Below, in pieces: positions 60,236-64,000 of a DNA stretch of 64,000 bases. The notes below the pieces were generated by a model that was not told the origin of the DNA, did no database searches, and saw only the letters and a program-made list of their open reading frames with translations. Origin of the DNA: Nymphaea colorata (lineage: Eukaryota; Streptophyta; Magnoliopsida; Nymphaeales; Nymphaeaceae). The stretch lies in NCBI RefSeq assembly GCF_008831285.2, contig NC_045143.1, forward strand, positions 5,899,503 to 5,963,502. The letters run 5' to 3'. How positions within the stretch are numbered: the first letter of the stretch is position 1; each line of letters starts with the position of its first letter. The position numbers and the translations under genes are program-made.

Positions 60236-60402
60236 AACAGAGGTGGAGACAGAAATTTTTAATGAAAGGGGCCGAATTAAAGTTTTTAAATTTTGCCTGA
60301 GCCCAAAATTTTCTTTTAAAATTTACATGTAATTTTTTTTTTAAAAACTTGAGGTGCGGCCAGGGCTCATGCGGCCCCCCCTTGGTTCCGCCCCTAGATG
60401 GT
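60236..60402. repeat. dispersed AT-rich repeat with GGGGCC/GCGGCC edges
   Basis: GGGGCCGAATTAAAGTTTTTAAATTTT opens the block, and GCGGCCCCCCCTTGGTTCCGCCCCTAG closes it. It is related in layout to 17.97 and 60.57 kb. Confidence 0.5.
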
Positions 60403-60569
60403 AGGGCAATGTTCCTCTTAAGCAAGTTAGAATCGATTAATGCTAGATTTCACATAGTATAAAAATGAGGATTGAGATGCAAAACCTTATATTCGATATC
60501 AAATACCTAGACCTAAGGACCTCATTTAGATTTGAGATATAAGGGAAACAAATGCCTCTTGAACGTGGG

Positions 60570-60750
60570 CCGAGGTAGGGGCCGGCATGGGCCATGGCTT
60601 CCTTTCAGATTTAAAAAAAAAAAAATCAAAAGTTTACATATAAGTTTTTATGACCTATATAAAAATATGAAAAATTATATTTTGGTCTTTATTAAAATTT
60701 TAAAACTATAATTTCGTCTGGGCCTTAAAAAAATACCGCACCTCTAGAGC
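60570..60750. repeat. second AT-rich repeat of the same type
   Basis: GTAGGGGCCGGCATGGGCCATGGC precedes A-rich DNA with TTAAAATTTTAAAACTATAA, ending near GTCTGGGCC. It is probably another relic of the family at 60.24 kb. Confidence 0.45.
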
Positions 60751-61091
60751 AATTAATCACGGCAAAAGTGAAATATAAGAAAGGAAATATAGCTGACACG
60801 TAGAGCATTTATGCTATGAAGGCAATCATGCATTTACACGACCGTCATCAATATTACAATGTTTGTTGAATGTTTCAAACAGTTGAAAGAAGATGGGCAT
60901 AGAAATTGAAAGTACCAATATTCGATCATGAGGACCAGGGTTTGTGCTGTTGGAGGGAGAAAAAATTCTTAGCTTTTTGTACTCAATTTTTTTGATGAAT
61001 AATTGGAGTTTCAAGTCAGCCATCAGTTTTTGGTAAATATCTTGGATCTCTACTTTCTAGAACTTAGAGATGCCTTCCCATGATACCCAAG

Positions 61092-61354
61092 AATGTATCA
61101 CAGACCAACTCCTCTCAAGAATTATTTTTGTGGCTGAAACCAATCACTGTGTTTGTTTGCACCTAACACATAATGCATAGAAGTTGTAACGATAGTCACA
61201 AATAACGTTTTAGAGTTTTACCAGGAAATATATCATGGGCCAACTCCTCTTAAGGACTATTTCTATGGCTGAAACTAATCACTTCTTTGCCTGCACCTAA
61301 CACATAATACATGGAAGTTGTAACTATAGTCACAAACAACTTTTTAGAGTTTTA
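61092..61354. repeat. 135-bp-period tandem duplication carrying a MITE end
   Basis: Unit 1 starts at about 61092 (AATGTATCACAGACCAACTCCTC) and unit 2 at 61227 (AATATATCATGGGCCAACTCCTC). Each ends with GTTGTAAC, a base, ATAGTCACAAA and GAGTTTTA, the terminal sequence of the MITE at 61325. Only the second unit continues into a full element. Confidence 0.85.
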
Positions 61355-61680
61355 AATGACGAGGTTTTTTTTTGGTATAATACGAAAAAAAATAGAAAAA
61401 TATGATAAATTTTTAAAAAAATTTAAAAAAATAAATGAGAAACTAATAACATAAACATCAAAAGATAAATAGATTTACAACAAATGAAAAATAAAAAATA
61501 AAAATAGACTGTTTGACATTGAAAAAATGAAAAAAATAAAAAAAGCGAAAAAACACAAAAAAAATGTTAAAACACGTTTTTGCCGTTTCTAATGTTAAAA
61601 AAATGCTTTTTTAAAGTTTTAAACAACAATTTAATTTATCACATTTTTTCATTTAAAAAAAAAACGTTTTTTTGTGACTA
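61325..61680 (-). mobile_element. AT-rich MITE, copy B
   Basis: The ends are TATAGTCACAAA and TTTGTGACTA. The flanks TTGTAAC (left) and TTGCAAC (right) could be a diverged target duplication. The interior matches copy A at 42.7 kb in opposite orientation (CTAATAACATAAACATCAAAAGATAAATAG, ACTGTTTGACAT, AAAACACGTTTTT). Confidence 0.8.
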
Positions 61681-61687
61681 TTGCAAC

Positions 61688-64000
61688 AGCCTCCCATATA
61701 ACTCTTTTTGCTCTCCTCTCTCTCTCTCTCTCTCATATTAATTGTTGGAATAGAATGAGGCCAAGTTTCTCTTTCTTTATTCACCAAGAATTTTAATTGC
61801 GGTTTGTCTGCATTGTACAGTTGTTGGCCAAGGAAATTTTCTGAAAATTGGATTTTCATGAATACCCAAATCTAGACAAACAGATTAATTGGCTTTGGCG
61901 AAGATGGACAAAACTTTGACCTCACGTAAAAGCCACTTCATGGATACCTGGCAAGTCATAATTACTGACGTGCAGTTCCACAGAGAGAGAGAGAGAGAGA
62001 AGATTTGTGATCTTACAATTTTTTTACCCCCTAGTGGGGAAGGAATGGCTGGAGTTTTGTGAAACTCTGAGTGAAAAAAGGAAAAAAAAAAACAAAAAGA
62101 GTTTTCAATGTCCTGTTGTTCTGATGCAGGTGATCTTGACAAAAGATGCAAAGGATCTCACTGTAAGTGGAATTCCTGACAAAATGGAGTGAGCCACTTG
62201 TGGATCCTGAATTATGTTTGTCTCCTAATCCTGCTGTGTGCTTGGCAATATTCGAGGCATGGTTAATGGGTTTTGGTCTCGACTCAATCTGTACCATATC
62301 TTTGGAAAAAATGACTCAAGTATGTATTACAGATTAGATATAAATTCTTATTACTCAATAACTCGAGTTTTTCGACTCGTTTGCAGAATCATATTCGACC
62401 ATGCTTCATTTGAAATCTCAATTGGGTTTACTATCGAGTGATTGAAGAACTCAAGCTTTGCTTCAGATCCTACTTAGCTAAAGTGATTCACGGATCTTCA
62501 ATTCATGGGCAGCATTTCAAATGACAACTATCTTCTCAGGTGAACAGTAACTCGCAAAATCCCGTTGCCCGATGCAAAACCTTTAGACCATGTTGAAGAT
62601 CTGGTTTCATCTCCCAAAACAGGCTATTTTAAAGTTCTAAACTACTTTTTTTGCGCTAAAAGCTAGTTTTTAAACATTATTCTTAGCATCATAGAGAATT
62701 GGCCTTTACCTTTTTTCTAATTTTTTCCCCCGCAGATCATGCGTGAAGGATCATACTTACTGTCAATGCCAAGAAAAAAAAAGTTATCTGGGACATTCCA
62801 GTACAATGAGTTGCGGATTTTGATCAAAGCTCTCCTGAAAAGAGGGAAGCACATCTGTGAGAGGGACTTATGATCCAACAAGTTCACATGATAATGTAAA
62901 TGATACACCAATGATGTGCAGAGTTCGGTCCCCTTAAAAGGAGTAATCTGCTCGGTCAGTACCCACTGTACAGTCATCATGATGAGCATGTGGCTGCATC
63001 AGAATCCACGCATCCGCATTCACTGTATTTTTTTAATATTTACAAGCTTTAACTATTATTGATAACGGACAAAATTCTGCTGCCTTTCTCTCCTCAAGCC
63101 ACTTTATCCCTATTTTAAAGCACGAGTCCGTCCTCTTTTACCTTCACTCATTCCTCAGTTAAATTAACTGTCGGTGTACCTCTAGATTCTTGTCACTACT
63201 TGAAAAATTTTATCAGAACTTATCAGAACTTATGAGTCATGCCTTTTACTTTTCACGAGAACCCTTCTGACATGATGGTGATGCTGATCATGATGATGAT
63301 GATGATGATAGAACAGTTAAATGTAGTTTTCAGGATGGCGGTCATTAGTACCATGTATTGCTATACCATCTTTGTACTAACGATGTTTGTCAGATTTTTT
63401 TCGTTTAGAATATGCATGACTTAATCTTACACTTGGGGATATGAACAGATGGGACTCTCAGTAAATGTAGCAACTAACTGAGCTTGGATGTCTAATAATC
63501 TTGCAGAGTCTGATTCAGATTTAGATTCAGAGTTGGATGATCTCATATGAAACTGATATTGGGTCGATCCATCGTCATCTCCACTTAGGTCTAGATTGAG
63601 TATAAATCTGCAGGAAGTTAGATATTTTATCAGGAAGCAAATTCATTCCGTCCCCATTGGCAGTTCTGTGCGTGGATGTGTTTATGATGGGTAAGGCTTA
63701 AAGGTTACTGTGCATGAACAGGAGAAACAAATCTACGAAGAACCATCGAATTAGATTATGATTCATGTAAGAGGAACCACCTAAACATTTACTGCAGGTA
63801 CAGTTTTGGATGATGAACTCCAAGGACGACAATGGAGATTAGAATTTTTCAAAATTTAGTGTCTTCTTCCATTTAGTCCTAGCCTTTATCAGTAATAACT
63901 GAGATGGAAATGACAGAGAGCTGAAGCAGTTTCAGCTTTTACATTTAATTTTATCACCTGTTCATTGCAAAGATTAGATATATATTCGTGGGCCATCACT
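61688..64000. other. 2.3 kb without a supportable gene
   Basis: CT and GA runs lie at about 61715 and 61981, and an (ATG/GAT)n run at 63285-63310. A GATGCAG acceptor near 62129 precedes about 60 open bases that could be an exon of a gene beyond the window. I cannot support it. Confidence 0.4.

Overview
This is a nuclear segment from a flowering plant. Evidence: AT-rich DNA, GT-AG introns, and six genes with plant-type products, including an SMH/TRB telomere-repeat-binding protein, a DUF3511 protein, RALF-like secreted peptides and a plant DTC carrier. CT/GA microsatellites lie in 5' leaders and introns, and many small non-autonomous repeats are scattered between genes. I cannot name the species. 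I see no bacterial, viral or CRISPR content, no tRNA or rRNA gene, and no transposon-encoded protein.

Layout. 1-2.2 kb: a possible 3' coding end at the left edge, then GA repeats and untranslated-looking DNA. 2.2-6.9 kb (minus): TRAF-type zinc-finger protein, two coding exons split by a 3.4-kb intron. 7-13.1 kb: gene-poor. 13.1-13.5 kb (plus): DUF3511 protein. 13.5-18.2 kb: gene-poor. 18.3-21.5 kb (plus): eIF4A with an intron in its 5' leader and four coding exons. 22.8-23.3 kb (plus): a weak two-exon candidate gene. 24.3-29.8 kb (minus): TRB/SMH protein, six coding exons. 31.2 and 34.7 kb (plus): a diverged pair of RALF-like peptide genes. 36.4-40.5 kb (plus): cytosolic leucyl-tRNA synthetase, one coding exon of 1,106 codons behind a probable leader intron. 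40.5-47.7 kb: repeat-rich, including a hAT-like MITE with a target-site duplication, a second AT-rich MITE and a degenerate minisatellite. 47.7-53.9 kb (plus): mitochondrial dicarboxylate/tricarboxylate carrier, six coding exons. 54-64 kb: no convincing gene, but SINE-like insertions, tandem duplications and a MITE.

The genes are individually transcribed housekeeping or signalling genes, not a co-regulated cluster. Two serve cytosolic translation (eIF4A, LeuRS), one serves mitochondrial metabolite exchange, one chromatin and telomere binding, and two encode short extracellular peptides. The only regulatory link I can suggest is that telo-boxes (AAACCCTA), the site type bound by TRB proteins, occur beside the LeuRS leader and inside TRB intron 2. 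The most unusual items are the cysteine-depleted RALF copy, a 99-bp near-perfect palindrome in a DTC intron, a tandem duplication that carries one MITE end, and a predicted uORF that ends only four bases before the LeuRS start. I found no new multi-gene system.
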